64,000 nt of DNA from an uncultured Methanobrevibacter sp. (GCA_900314635.1 OMVY01000003.1:186001-250000); one strand, 5' to 3'; shown: positions 46,075-55,738, counted from the first letter of the stretch. Notes: generated by a model from the letters alone, not told the origin. Numbers and translations: made by a program.

Positions 46075-46920
46075 ATGATAAATTCTAATGAAACTGTTTT
46101 GGAAGTAAGGGATTTAACTTACAAATATCATAATGGAACAGTAGCTATTGAAAATATTAACATGCAGATCAATCGCGGTGAGAAGGTTGCGGTTATCGGG
46201 TCAAACGGAGCTGGAAAATCAACCTTATTGTCTCATTTCAATGGATTGAAAGAGCCTACTTCCGGTGAAATTCTAATAGAAGGTCAAAAAATGGAGTATG
46301 ACAAGCCCTCTTTGATGAAAATTCGCCAGAAGGTGGGGGTTGTTTTTCAAAATTCATCAAATCAGCTCTTTGCACCTACTGTAATTGAAGATGTGGCTTT
46401 CGGACCAATGAATCTGGGACTTCCTAGAGAGGAGGTTGACAAGAGAGTAGAGGAATCATTGAAGGCCGTTGGAATGGAAGGATTCGAGGAGATGACTCCC
46501 CACCATCTCAGTGGAGGTCAGCAGAAAAGAATAGCTATTGCGGGAATTATTGCAATGCGTCCTGAAATTATCATACTTGACGAGCCTACTGCAGGTCTCG
46601 ATCCTCAAGGTGTCGATCAGGTTCTGGGCATTTTAAATCAGTTGAATGAAGAAGGAATTACCATAATCATCTCTTCACATGATGTGGAAATGATTACTGA
46701 ATTTTCAGATAAGATTTTTGTCCTTCATAATGGCCATATTATCAATCAAGGAAGCACCGAAGAGGTTTTCGCAAATCATGCGATCTTAAGGGAAGCTCAT
46801 TTGAAACCGCCTAAATCTTCTGAAATATTGCATAGGTTGCAGAAGAAAGGTTTGGATGTGGAAGTTAAATTAAAAACCGAAGAAGCTGTAGATGAAATTA
46901 TAAAGGCTAAAATGCTTTAA
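46075..46920 (+). CDS. nikO: ECF importer ATP-binding component (CbiO/NikO)
   Basis: ATPase of the nickel/cobalt ECF importer, 281 residues. Motifs: Walker [11 protein letters not shown]-loop [10 protein letters not shown], signature LSGGQQKR, Walker [14 protein letters not shown] and the switch His in IISSHD. The C-terminal 50 residues form the dimerising extension usual in CbiO. An in-frame ATG at 46066 is part of GGATGA, a better ribosome-binding site for the ATG at 46075. Confidence 0.93.
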   Translation: MINSNETVLEVRDLTYKYHNGTVAIENINMQINRGEKVAVIGSNGAGKSTLLSHFNGLKEPTSGEILIEGQKMEYDKPSLMKIRQKVGVVFQNSSNQLFAPTVIEDVAFGPMNLGLPREEVDKRVEESLKAVGMEGFEEMTPHHLSGGQQKRIAIAGIIAMRPEIIILDEPTAGLDPQGVDQVLGILNQLNEEGITIIISSHDVEMITEFSDKIFVLHNGHIINQGSTEEVFANHAILREAHLKPPKSSEILHRLQKKGLDVEVKLKTEEAVDEIIKAKML

Positions 46921-47103
46921 AAATAGTTTTTTGGCTTGATTTTTAGTTTAATTGCTTTTCATTAAGTATTTTTTTAGTTTAACTATTTTTATCAAGTATT
47001 TTTGAATTTATTTACTTTTTATCATCTATTTTTTAATTTAATTTAATCTATTTTTTTCATCGCTTTTTCCATAATTTAAAATTTCACACATTTTTTTATA
47101 ATT

Positions 47104-47186
47104 TTTAGGTATGCCTAAATTTTTAGAAAGGTTTATATACTATGAAGTACAACTATTAAATAACAAGAAATTTAGGCGAACCTAAA
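47104..47186 (+). promoter_or_regulatory. Iron-box promoter of small RNA A
   Basis: Perfect boxes TTTAGG-TATG-CCTAAA (47104-47119) and TTTAGG-CGAA-CCTAAA (47171-47186) flank TATA TTTATATA (47132-47139). The expected start is near 47163, so the second box covers the first transcribed bases. Box-to-box distance is 67 bases, the same as in the next promoter. Confidence 0.82.
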
Positions 47187-47430
47187 TTTTTTGTTTGACA
47201 ATCTTAACATATTATTAACTTGAATTTTACAAAACAAATCAATCATCTTCAACGGAATCGCTCATCCGTCTTTTCCTCTTGTAAAATTCGAAAAACACGT
47301 AATCTAAGGTTGTTCATAAAACCATTGATAAATAGCGTGGTACTATTTATCGCAATCTCCAAAATTTAGTGCATGGTAATATAAGCCAGTTACTATGCAC
47401 GCCTCTTATTTTAATCGCTTTTTTATTTTT
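47163..47430 (+). ncRNA. Candidate iron-regulated small RNA A
   Basis: About 270 nt with no ORF longer than four codons. Fold elements in order: an 11-bp stem GAATTTTACAA/TTGTAAAATTC (47222-47232 with 47279-47289) enclosing hairpin ACGGA/TCCGT (47252-47269); a perfect 9-bp hairpin GATAAATAG/CTATTTATC (47327-47351); the conserved single-stranded box CAATCTCCAAA (47353-47363); and an 11-bp terminal hairpin (47369-47379 with 47390-47400), then a U-tract near 47418. Box and hairpin start are shared with RNAs B and C. Confidence 0.75.
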
Positions 47431-47525
47431 CAATTATCTCATTTTATTTTTCAATTATTTTTTTATTTTAGTCTTATTCTCTTTTACTGTTTGGGTTGGC
47501 TATTTCTGAAATAATATTTAAAAAA

Positions 47526-47608
47526 TTTAGCCATACCTAAAAATTCCAAAAAGTTTATATATGATGAAAACAAACTAATAAATAACAATAAATTTAGGCA
47601 CACCTAAA
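47526..47608 (+). promoter_or_regulatory. Iron-box promoter of small RNA B
   Basis: TTTAGC-CATA-CCTAAA (47526-47541) and the perfect TTTAGG-CACA-CCTAAA (47593-47608) flank TATA TTTATATA (47554-47561); expected start near 47585. Sequence between TATA and second box (ACAAACTAATAAATAACAA) is similar to the other two RNA promoters. Confidence 0.82.
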
Positions 47609-47915
47609 TTATTGTAAATGAATAATCTATAATAATCTTTTTAATAATAATTTTGAGCATTTTATTGATCTCATAAATGATATGTAGATCATGAACAGCT
47701 TGAAATTATTATTAAACATTTAAGTTTTACTTAAAAAAACACACATCATTTTCTTCTGCAGATTAATCTGTTTCTTTTGCCCAAATCTAAGTAAAACTTA
47801 AAAATCCCAAAAGATTATCTGATAAATAGTAAAAAAAGTCATTTATTATTTGTCTCAATCTCCAAATTAGTACATAGCGCTGCTATGTGCTATTCCTTAA
47901 TTGCTTTTTTTATTT
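47585..47915 (+). ncRNA. Candidate iron-regulated small RNA B
   Basis: About 330 nt; the longest start-to-stop frame is ten codons and is not shared with A or C. A hairpin with imperfect arms TGATCTCAT/ATGTAGATCA (47667-47692) is followed by a perfect 13-bp stem TAAGTTTTACTTA/TAAGTAAAACTTA (47721-47733 with 47788-47800) enclosing CAGATTAATCTG. Then come a GATAAATA/TATTTGTC stem (47821-47854), the box CAATCTCCAAA (47856-47866) and terminal hairpin GTACATAGC/GCTATGTGC (47870-47890), ending in a seven-T run near 47911. Overall order equals RNA A. Confidence 0.75.
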
Positions 47916-48205
47916 TTTTTTAAAACTATTCTTGTAACCTTTATTTTATAAACTTATTTAACTATTCTCGAGTCTTTATTTTATTAAACTTATTTCCTAT
48001 GATTCTCATTATATTTTAAATAAATCATTTTTCCTTTTGAATAATTTAAAAGAAGTTTTCTTAATTTTCATGGAAAGTGGAAAAGGAATTCAAAACTTGA
48101 AAAATTAGTTGGAATTATTAAAATCAATCCAATTCAAAAGATCTGGCAAGATTTTAATAATAAGCTTTATGAAATGGTATTGTAGGATGTATCGCAGCTG
48201 GTGGT

Positions 48206-48373
48206 TTATTCTATATACATGGCGCCTAAAGGACAAGCTTCAATGCATAATCCGCAATCATCACAGCCGTCACGGACTTTCATGGTGTATCCTATTTTTA
48301 TAATCAGGTCTTTAGGGCATTTTGGAACGCATTGTTCACAGACTCCGCAATACTCGTTATCAATCATTAACAA
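48206..48373 (-). CDS. Small 2[4Fe-4S] ferredoxin-like protein
   Basis: A polypeptide of about 55 residues holding two full cluster motifs, CGVCEQCVPKCP and CDDCGLCIEACP (each C-x2-C-x2-C-x3-C), so it should bind two [4Fe-4S] clusters as a soluble electron carrier. The frame opens at ATG 48391, but GGTGA (48382-48378) sits inside it. The TTG at 48373 (four-base spacing) or ATG at 48367 is then the likely start. It is convergent with the iron-regulated RNAs. Between RNA B (47915) and this gene is AT-rich DNA without other genes. Confidence 0.8.
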   Translation of the reverse strand: MLMIDNEYCGVCEQCVPKCPKDLIIKIGYTMKVRDGCDDCGLCIEACPLGAMYIE

Positions 48374-48600
48374 TTTATCACCATATTTCAATATTAAAAA
48401 TTTGTTATTATAAAAATTAAATATTATTAGTTTATTTGTTTATTTTTCTTTATATAATTTGTTAATAGAAAAGTGTTTGATGATTTTTTCTTAAAATTTT
48501 CTATCCTTATGTGCCTGTCATAGATGGTGGCTTGAAATATATCTAAAATTATCACAAGATTTATATATTATGAAAAACAACTTTATATTGTTGTTATAAT

Positions 48601-48683
<83 letters not shown>

Positions 48684-48742
48684 CTTTTTTAAACTTTTTT
48701 GAGTTATTAATCAATAACTGTTTTTATTTCACATTCTCGATT

Positions 48743-48815
48743 GCCTTAGTGGCTCAGCCGGTAGAGCGCTACCTTGGTAAGGTAGAAGTCGGGGGTTCGA
48801 ATCCCCCCTAAGGCT
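48743..48815 (+). tRNA. tRNA-Thr (anticodon GGT)
   Basis: Class I cloverleaf: acceptor GCCTTAG/CTAAGGC, D arm GCTC-AGCCGGTA-GAGC, anticodon stem CTACC/GGTAG with loop TTGGTAA (anticodon GGT), T arm GGGGG-TTCGAAT-CCCCC. It follows tRNA-Leu after 59 bases and is probably co-transcribed. A short T-run follows. Confidence 0.96.
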
Positions 48816-49064
48816 CTTTTTCTAACTGTTTTCACTGTTTTTAATTATTTCTACTAATCATTACTTTTTTTAAATAGTTTTTAAAATCAGAGCAGTATCA
48901 TTTTTTTTCATTAATATCAGAATTGCCCTTGATTTCATAATATTAGAGAAGTATCCTTGATTTTTCTTCTTTTCATAAATTTTATTATATAGTAAATAGA
49001 TAAGTTTAAATTGATAAAAGTATAAATTAATCGATGCTAGTGAAAAATTTATTGTGGTGATATA

Positions 49065-50063
49065 ATGGTTAAGCATTTCAATGTTATAATGGCTGGAGTG
49101 ATTTCCGGAATAGTGGCGTTATTTACTTCATATCTCGGAATATCAGGTACTATTATAGGATCTGTAATAAGTTCATTTCTTTATCAGCTCTTGTCTTCGT
49201 ATAGTCAGGAAAAATACGAAGAATATGATGAAAGAGGGGATACCCGCTCAAGGAATATTTCCATTAAAAAACCCAACTTTTCAGGGGAAATTGTTTATGT
49301 TTTTCCTATAGTGGTGATAATTCTAATTGAGCTGTTGTTTATTCTAACTGATTTGCATTACAGTTTTGCAAAGGCATTCAATCTTTTGGAGATGGCTACT
49401 GATAACAATCTTTTCAGAGTCATGGGTATTGCTTTAGTAGTCCTGGGAATTTATCCATTGCTGGGTACAAATGATATCGATAAGAAAAATGGTTATGTCC
49501 TTTTCATAATCGGATTCCTTGTTTTCCTGAGGGGAATTGGAGATATGACCTCCATATTCTATATTTTATACGATAGGATAATCAGCGTATTGGATCCATT
49601 CTTTGCATTGTTTGTTGTCATAGTCCTGGCTGCAGTTGTAATTAATATTCTGAAATCCACATTTGACAAATATGGAGGATTCAAAAAGATTGAGTCTCAA
49701 GCTCGAAAAGTTGAAACTCATATACCTTATGTCAACAAGCCGTCAGGTAGAAATGATAATGGTCCTCATAGATATCCCAAACCGAATAGAGCTGGTTCCA
49801 ATCATCCAAGAAACAGCAGGCATCACTATGCTGGAGAAAATGCGGAGGACCTGCCTATCTATGAAGAGGATTATATTTATGTGGAGAATCCAGATGATCC
49901 AAGCCGTCCAATCAGGCGCAAGATTTTAAAAAAGGTAAAACCTGCGGCAAAAGATGATTTTTACTATGATGATGTTCTTGAGGAAAACCCGGCTGAAAAA
50001 ACTTTTAATACCAATTCTGAAGACTTAGACTATTCTTCAAGAAAAAGGATTAGAAGAGAATAG
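49065..50063 (+). CDS. Multi-pass membrane protein with hydrophilic C-terminal tail
   Basis: I do not recognise the family. The 332 residues have a glycine-rich N-terminal helix (MAGVISGIVALFTSYLGISGTIIGSVISSFLYQLL) and four further helices at about 75-95, 118-135, 143-160 and 180-205. A cytosolic tail of about 130 residues follows, rich in Arg, Asn, Pro and acidic residues (PNRAGSNHPRNSRHHYAGENAEDLPIYEEDYIYVENPDDPSRP). The tail ends in a basic RKRIRRE. GGTGAT lies before the ATG. Proteins of this build occur in Methanobrevibacter without assigned role. Confidence 0.65.
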   Translation: MVKHFNVIMAGVISGIVALFTSYLGISGTIIGSVISSFLYQLLSSYSQEKYEEYDERGDTRSRNISIKKPNFSGEIVYVFPIVVIILIELLFILTDLHYSFAKAFNLLEMATDNNLFRVMGIALVVLGIYPLLGTNDIDKKNGYVLFIIGFLVFLRGIGDMTSIFYILYDRIISVLDPFFALFVVIVLAAVVINILKSTFDKYGGFKKIESQARKVETHIPYVNKPSGRNDNGPHRYPKPNRAGSNHPRNSRHHYAGENAEDLPIYEEDYIYVENPDDPSRPIRRKILKKVKPAAKDDFYYDDVLEENPAEKTFNTNSEDLDYSSRKRIRRE

Positions 50064-50320
50064 TCTTCTTTTTCCTTTTATTCATTTTTTTATTTTTAAT
50101 TTCATTCATAATACTTTTTTTAATGGTTTTCATATATTTTAAGTGTTTTTTACTGTTTTTAGGTTTTAGTTTTGATTTTTTTTAAGTGTTTGATTTATTG
50201 TTTTTACTTGCTTTATATGGATTTTTTCAAAAAATTTATAATCTATCAAGAACTAACTATTTTTAACTTTGCTATTTATGAACTTTTATTCATATTTAGT
50301 GAATTTTTAGGTGTATTTTT

Positions 50321-51208
50321 ATGACAAAACGCAATAAGACTTTAGAGGAAATTCTGGATGTGATTTTCTATAACAATCCATCCACTCAGGATGAAATAGC
50401 TGAAGAGCTGGGAATCAGCCGCCGATATGTAACAAAGTTATTGAAGCCTTTAATCGACCAGGATATAGTTAAAAGGGCATATATTCTGGATATGGACAAG
50501 CTTGAAGAAACCTATGGCTCAATGAATGGAAGTTTTAATTCCAAGGAGCATTCAGCAAACTTCTTAATTCAAAATATGATTAAAAACATGGCAAAACATG
50601 TTGGAAAACAAGTTGAACTGTCATTTGAAGCTGTTTTGGAAAACGACAAGCAAATTGCCGAAGATGCTCTCGAGATGGATTTCACCACAAACAACATGTT
50701 TGAAAAGGTGCGGTCTTCTGTTGAAACAGTGGTAAATATCAATCCCCGCTCAAAATTATCTAAAATCCTGCTTTTCAATGAAGCGGCATATAATTATGAG
50801 CGAATTGGGGATTATTGCGGACATATTGCAAAATTTGTCATAAATGATGACCGCCCTATTGATGAGGATATCATGCAGATTTTAAAGAAAATGCATAAAT
50901 ATTCTCAAAGATCCATTTCATATGCTTCAGATGCTTTTATTGATGGAAAAATAGAGCTTAAGGGAGATTTGAAGGATACTGAAGAGAAGATGCATGAACA
51001 ACAGAAAATAGCCATGAATGAAATAGCCAACCAGATGGCGGATTATTCCTTTGATGAAATTGAAGTTTCCAATTATTATCTTTATCTCTCACGTGTTGTC
51101 AAGGCTTTTGAGAGAATCGGAGACATTTCCGTTGAAATCATGGACCTGGCTGCGGAATTTCATAAGGATATTCCAAGACCAACCACACCGCGTACTTTTA
51201 GAGAATAA
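50321..51208 (+). CDS. PhoU-domain regulator with N-terminal HTH
   Basis: A 295-residue protein: the first 60 residues form a winged-helix DNA-binding domain (TLEEILDVIFYNNPSTQDEIAEELGISRRYVTKLLKPLIDQDIVKRAY), followed by two three-helix PhoU repeats (about 85-170 and 185-280) with the metal-binding pattern E-x-x-A-x-x-x-E/D-R-I-G-D seen twice (YNYERIGDYCGHI and KAFERIGDISVEI). It is typical of archaeal phosphate regulators that may repress pst or phosphate uptake genes directly. No pst genes are adjacent. Confidence 0.88.
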   Translation: MTKRNKTLEEILDVIFYNNPSTQDEIAEELGISRRYVTKLLKPLIDQDIVKRAYILDMDKLEETYGSMNGSFNSKEHSANFLIQNMIKNMAKHVGKQVELSFEAVLENDKQIAEDALEMDFTTNNMFEKVRSSVETVVNINPRSKLSKILLFNEAAYNYERIGDYCGHIAKFVINDDRPIDEDIMQILKKMHKYSQRSISYASDAFIDGKIELKGDLKDTEEKMHEQQKIAMNEIANQMADYSFDEIEVSNYYLYLSRVVKAFERIGDISVEIMDLAAEFHKDIPRPTTPRTFRE

Positions 51209-51398
51209 GTTTTTTTAATTTTTTTATTTTTTTAAATAATTTATTTTCTTATTTTTTTTAATGAGAGTTTTTTAATTCATTCTTTTTTCATATTTTTTTT
51301 ATGAGGACATTTTAATTCATTTTTTTCTATTTTTTATGAGCTCTTTTTAATTCATTCTTTTTTCTTTTTCTAACGAGGACTTTTTAAATCTATTTTTT

Positions 51399-51725
51399 TT
51401 AATTGGAACGACGCCAGGTATTTCCGCATTTCGCACATCTTATGAAAAATGTGGGGGCTTCGTCAGCGGAACGGGTTTGAACAACCCAGGAGTATCCTTT
51501 GGTTCCTCCGCACTTATAACAGGTTATATCCATTTGGGCAAGTGTTTTTGCAGCTTCGCCGTCATCCATGATTATTTCATTCTCCTTATTCAATTGTCCT
51601 TTTAGAGTATATTCATTTTCCTTGTCTTCGTCGGATAATGACTCGCTGTATCCACATGAAGCGCATTTGACTTCGTCATTTTCATTAGGCATTAAAATAG
51701 ATCCGCATTCCTGGCAAAATTTCAT
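51399..51725 (-). CDS. tfs: Transcription factor S (TFS, TFIIS/Rpb9-like)
   Basis: Transcript cleavage factor that rescues backtracked RNA polymerase. In 108 residues it has an N-terminal zinc ribbon (CQECGSILMPNENDEVKCASCGY) like Rpb9 and a C-terminal TFIIS ribbon, CYKCGGTKGYSWVVQTRSADEAPTFFIRCAKCGNTW, with the catalytic acidic pair DE in RSADE. AAGAGGA lies before the ATG at 51725. Confidence 0.95.
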   Translation of the reverse strand: MKFCQECGSILMPNENDEVKCASCGYSESLSDEDKENEYTLKGQLNKENEIIMDDGEAAKTLAQMDITCYKCGGTKGYSWVVQTRSADEAPTFFIRCAKCGNTWRRSN

Positions 51726-52160
51726 AGGTTTTTCCTCTTAAATTCTTTTTATTTAATCGTAAAATTAATATTTTTTATATTAATCTTTTATGCTATTAAT
51801 AGTTTTTCAGTAATTCCTTTTTAATTTTGACACTTGATTTTTTTACCTTTTTCTCATCATTTTTTAAAAATTTTTTCTGAATTTGGGATGTGATGTGCGG
51901 AACTGGATTTTTCCGTCAAATTAAACATGTTAAATTTTTGACTTTTCATGGATTTGTTTGTAATGTTTTAAATTTTTTTCAATGTTAATTATTGTACATT
52001 ATAATACATTTTTCAATATAAATACACATTTTTTTCTTATTTTTTTAATACTTTTTAAATATATTAGTAATAATTTGTCATGATTTTTTATGTTGAAACT
52101 AAAACTTTATATATCTTGGAATTTATAATGATTATACATGATAGAATGGAGGAAATGTCA
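51726..52160. other. Divergent promoter region between tfs and the por operon
   Basis: No gene is supported. AT-rich DNA with TATA-like sequences near 52055 (TTTTTAAATATATTAG) and 52128, suited to the strongly expressed por genes. Reading frames upstream of porC here lack ribosome-binding sites. Confidence 0.5.
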
Positions 52161-52682
52161 ATGATTGAGATTCGCTTCCACGGACGTGGAGGACAAGGAG
52201 CTGTAACTGCAGCAGAGATTTTGGCAAAAGCAGCATTTAAAGATGGTAAATACTCTCAAGCGTTCCCTTCTTTTGGTGTAGAAAGAAGAGGAGCTCCTGT
52301 AGCGGCTTTTACAAGAATAGATGAAGAACCTATTAATGTAAGATACCAGATTTATAATCCGGACTATGTTGTTGTTCTCGACGACGGTCTTTTAAATGTT
52401 GTAGATGTTTTTTCTGGAATTAAGGAGAAAAGTGAAGTTATTATAAATACTACTGGTGAAATTGAAGGGGCAACACACACTGTGTATGATATCGATGCTA
52501 CCGGCATCGCACTTGAAAACTTAGGTGTGAACATTGTAAATACTATTATTTTAGGATACTTTGCAAAGAAAACAGGTGCCGTAAGTATTGAATCTATTCT
52601 TGAAGTTATTAAGGAAACATTCCCTGGCAGACTCGGGGAAAAGAACGTCATAGCTGCTCAAAAAGCTTACGACATGGCTTAA
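52161..52682 (+). CDS. porC: Pyruvate:ferredoxin oxidoreductase, gamma subunit
   Basis: Gamma subunit (173 residues) of the enzyme that makes pyruvate from acetyl-CoA, CO2 and reduced ferredoxin, the main carbon-fixing anabolic step in methanogens. Signature [25 protein letters not shown] and [16 protein letters not shown] (52148-52152) suits the ATG at 52161; earlier in-frame ATGs at 52155 and 52080 are less likely. First gene of a porC-D-A-B-E-F cluster in the order typical of Methanobacteriales. Confidence 0.95.
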
Positions 52683-52874
52683 TTTTCAAGATCGATTGTT
52701 GTTTGTCTTATTTTATTATAATAACAAGGGGACTTTATTAATAAGCTGTAAAGATTGGTATTAGGTTTTTATTTGCTTTTTAACTTTAATTCAAAATCTA
52801 TGTCTTTTTGTTTAAAATTTAATTTGGTTTATAATAAAGGATAAAGTTAGATTTTTTTAAAAAAAGGTGATTGA

Positions 52875-53117
52875 ATGGTTTCTATTGGTTGTGTTATAAA
52901 AGATCCAGGAAGTACCCGTAATAACAAGACTGGTAGTTGGAGGACTTTTAAACCAATTCTTGATAAAGATAAATGTGTAGATTGTGATAATTGTATTTTA
53001 TTCTGCCCTGAGGGCTGTGTGGACAAGGAACATGATATCGATTACGACTACTGCAAGGGCTGCGGTATTTGTAAGGTTGAATGTCCGGTCAAGGCTATTG
53101 AAATGATTAGGGAATAG
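52875..53117 (+). CDS. porD: Pyruvate:ferredoxin oxidoreductase, delta (ferredoxin) subunit
   Basis: An 80-residue 2[4Fe-4S] ferredoxin subunit relaying electrons between the TPP site and external ferredoxin. Cluster motifs [12 protein letters not shown] and [12 protein letters not shown]; the N-terminal part [27 protein letters not shown] is typical of PorD. GGTGAT precedes the ATG at 52875. The gap of 192 bases to porC is larger than usual for the operon and holds only AT-rich DNA. Confidence 0.95.
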   Translation: MVSIGCVIKDPGSTRNNKTGSWRTFKPILDKDKCVDCDNCILFCPEGCVDKEHDIDYDYCKGCGICKVECPVKAIEMIRE

Positions 53118-53203
53118 CTGGATTATGGCGGAATAAGATTGTTGCAGAAATTGATTAATAAATTATTTTGATACGGAATTAAAAGGAAATTAGGAGAAAT
53201 TTT

Positions 53204-54355
53204 ATGAGAAAAGATATAATGACTGCAAACAGAGCAGTTGCCGAGGCTGTTAAGTTAGCCAAACCGCAAGTTGTTCCTGTTTACCCTATTACTCCTCAAA
53301 CTACTATTTCCGAATACCTTGCACAATTTGTTGCAGATGGTGATTTGGATGCTGAGTACATCAGGGTTGAATCAGAACACAGTGCAATGAGTGCTACTTT
53401 AGGTGCTTCACAAGCAGGTGTAAGAGCTTTTACAGCTACTTCATCACAAGGTTTATTATACATGCACGAAGTAGTATATGCAGCAGCAGGTATGAGAGCT
53501 CCAATCGTTATGGCAGATGCAAACAGAGCAATTTCATCTCCATTGAACATTTGGAATGACCAACAGGATTCTATTGTTGAGAGAGATGCCGGCTGGATTC
53601 AAATTTATGTAGAAAGTGCTCAAGAAGCATTTGATTCAATTATCATGGGTTATAAGATTGCTGAAAATGAAAACGTATTGCTGCCGCTGATGGTTTGTCT
53701 GGACGGTTTTATTTTAACCCACACCGTAGAGCCTGTGGAGATTCCTGAGGAATCCGAGGTGGATGAATTCCTGCCTCCATATGCTCCGGACCATGCTTTC
53801 CTCGATCCTGCAACCCCTATGTCTTTAGGAACCCTTGCAGACCCTGCATATTATACCGAAGCCAGATTTGACATGAACAAGGCTTTAATGGACTCTGCTA
53901 GTGTTATCGAAGAAGTAGGTGCAGAATTCGGAGAAAAATTCGGAAGAAAATACGGCTTGATTGAAACTTACAAATGCGAAGACGCAGATATTATTCTGGT
54001 TGCCATGGGCTCATTATGCGGTACCTTGAGAGCAATGGTTGACCAATTCAGAGAAAACGGCGATAAAGTAGGAATGCTCAGAGTAAGATCCTACAGGCCA
54101 TTCCCATATGAGGAAATCAATGAAGTTATCGGGGATGCCAAACTGGCCGTTCTTGATAAAAACGTATTGTTCGGTATTGGAGGATCCCTTTACGCAGATA
54201 TCAAGGCAAAATGTGATACAAATGAAATCTACAGCTTTGTCTTAGGTCTGGGTGGAAGAGACATCACTCCTGAATACATTGAAGAAGTATTGGAAATTAC
54301 TAAGAATCCACAAGACAAGGAAGTCTACTGGATCGGATTAAAAGGAGATGCTTAA
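53204..54355 (+). CDS. porA: Pyruvate:ferredoxin oxidoreductase, alpha subunit
   Basis: Alpha subunit of 383 residues, carrying the substrate and pyrimidine-binding part of the active site: [24 protein letters not shown], the glutamate-bearing [36 protein letters not shown], and the transketolase C-like domain with [21 protein letters not shown] precedes the ATG. Its last codons overlap the open frame of porB. Confidence 0.96.
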   Translation: MRKDIMTANRAVAEAVKLAKPQVVPVYPITPQTTISEYLAQFVADGDLDAEYIRVESEHSAMSATLGASQAGVRAFTATSSQGLLYMHEVVYAAAGMRAPIVMADANRAISSPLNIWNDQQDSIVERDAGWIQIYVESAQEAFDSIIMGYKIAENENVLLPLMVCLDGFILTHTVEPVEIPEESEVDEFLPPYAPDHAFLDPATPMSLGTLADPAYYTEARFDMNKALMDSASVIEEVGAEFGEKFGRKYGLIETYKCEDADIILVAMGSLCGTLRAMVDQFRENGDKVGMLRVRSYRPFPYEEINEVIGDAKLAVLDKNVLFGIGGSLYADIKAKCDTNEIYSFVLGLGGRDITPEYIEEVLEITKNPQDKEVYWIGLKGDA

Positions 54356-54356
54356 G

Positions 54357-55223
54357 ATGGAATTTTCACATGAGGAATTGCTTGCGCCAGGTCACAGAGG
54401 CTGTGCTGGTTGTGGAGCTTCAATAGGAGTAAGGCTTGCTCTTAAAGCATTAGGTAGAAATACTGTAGTTTGTTCAGCTACCGGCTGTCTTGAAGTAATG
54501 ACCAGTCCGTATCCTGAAACCGCATGGGAAGTTCCTTGGATTCATGTTGCTTTTGAAAATGCATCAGCTGTTGCATCTGGTGTTGAAAGAGCATTGAAGG
54601 CACAAGGAAAAGAGGATGTAAACATTCTGGCCATAGGTGGTGACGGTGGTACTGGAGATATAGGTATTCAATCATTATCCGGTGCTATGGAAAGAGGCCA
54701 CAATTTTATCTACATCTGTTACGATAACGAAGCTTATATGAACACAGGTATTCAAAGAAGCGGACTCACTCCGTTCGGTGCTTCAACCACAACATCTCCA
54801 GCAGGTAAGGAAAGTTTCGGTGAAGACAAGCCTAAGAAGAACATGGCTTTCATCATGGCTGCCCATGGAGTTCCATATGTAGCCACAGCTTCAATTGCTT
54901 ATCCTGAAGACTTCATGAAGAAAGTTAAAAAAGCTGCCGAAATCAAGGGTCCTGCTTACATTCACTTGAACCAGCCTTGTACTACTGGTTGGGGATTCAA
55001 ATCCGAAGACACCATTAAAATGGGCAGATTAGCTGTTGAAACTGGTGCCTGGGGATTATTCGAAATCGAACATGGTGAATTCAAAGTAACTTACAGGCCG
55101 GAAATCAGAAAACCTGTCAAGGAATACTTGCAAGGTCAAAAAAGATTCAGACACCTTAGTGATACTGAAATTGATAGAATACAGGAATTTATTGACAATC
55201 AATGTGAAGAACTAGGTATTTAA
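54357..55223 (+). CDS. porB: Pyruvate:ferredoxin oxidoreductase, beta subunit
   Basis: TPP-binding beta subunit (288 residues). Cluster cysteines lie in [17 protein letters not shown]; the TPP/Mg motif is [38 protein letters not shown]. An in-frame ATG at 54348 overlaps the end of porA; AAGGAG at its upstream edge fits the ATG at 54357 better. PorE begins 12 bases after the stop. Confidence 0.96.
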   Translation: MEFSHEELLAPGHRGCAGCGASIGVRLALKALGRNTVVCSATGCLEVMTSPYPETAWEVPWIHVAFENASAVASGVERALKAQGKEDVNILAIGGDGGTGDIGIQSLSGAMERGHNFIYICYDNEAYMNTGIQRSGLTPFGASTTTSPAGKESFGEDKPKKNMAFIMAAHGVPYVATASIAYPEDFMKKVKKAAEIKGPAYIHLNQPCTTGWGFKSEDTIKMGRLAVETGAWGLFEIEHGEFKVTYRPEIRKPVKEYLQGQKRFRHLSDTEIDRIQEFIDNQCEELGI

Positions 55224-55235
55224 GGAGGGTCTCTT

Positions 55236-55736
55236 TTGGAGAAATTATTATTAAATAGTGAATTGTGTGATGGCTGCGAGGACTGCGTAGGCGCTTGTGA
55301 AGGTCTTCATGGTGTTAGCAGAATGACCATTCATGATTTGGAAGATACCCACTTTTCCATTCACTGTCAGCATTGCGAGGATGCTCCTTGTGCTTTGATT
55401 TGTCCGACAGGCGCAATGTCCGTTGACCAGATTGATGTTACAAAGTGCATTGCATGTGGATTCTGCGCTCTTGCCTGCCCATTCGGAGCAGTCAGCGTAA
55501 AATACAACAATGCCCACAAGTGCAACTTGTGCAAGGACAAGGAGGAAGGTCCTGCTTGTGTAAGAGCCTGTTCTAAAAGAGCGCTTACCCTTGTTGACAT
55601 GGATGATCTTAAAGCTAAGAAGCAGAAGGCACACATTGACAAATTGTCCGGTCTTGGAAAGAAACCTAAATCAAAAGGTCTTATCGGTATTTTAACTGCC
55701 GACACAAGAGCTAGAAAACCCTATGATGAGGTGTGA
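55236..55736 (+). CDS. porE: Por-associated polyferredoxin PorE
   Basis: Iron-sulfur protein of 166 residues, co-transcribed with por and probably an electron entry point for pyruvate synthesis in methanogens. At least four cysteine clusters: CDGCEDCVGAC, CQHCEDAPCALICP, CIACGFCALACPFGA and CNLCKDKEEGPACVRAC, the HycB/DmsB-like order for several [4Fe-4S] clusters. TTG start at 55236 has GGAGGG upstream. Its TGA overlaps the porF ribosome-binding site. Confidence 0.92.
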   Translation: MEKLLLNSELCDGCEDCVGACEGLHGVSRMTIHDLEDTHFSIHCQHCEDAPCALICPTGAMSVDQIDVTKCIACGFCALACPFGAVSVKYNNAHKCNLCKDKEEGPACVRACSKRALTLVDMDDLKAKKQKAHIDKLSGLGKKPKSKGLIGILTADTRARKPYDEV

Positions 55737-55738
55737 AA

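Noticed and set aside
47163-47915. Short peptides encoded in the candidate RNAs
   Set aside because: The few start-to-stop frames are of about a dozen codons or fewer, lack ribosome-binding sites and are not shared between the three loci.
48109-48413. Plus-strand frames over the small ferredoxin gene
   Set aside because: They are antisense to the ferredoxin, whose two complete cysteine motifs prove the minus-strand frame.
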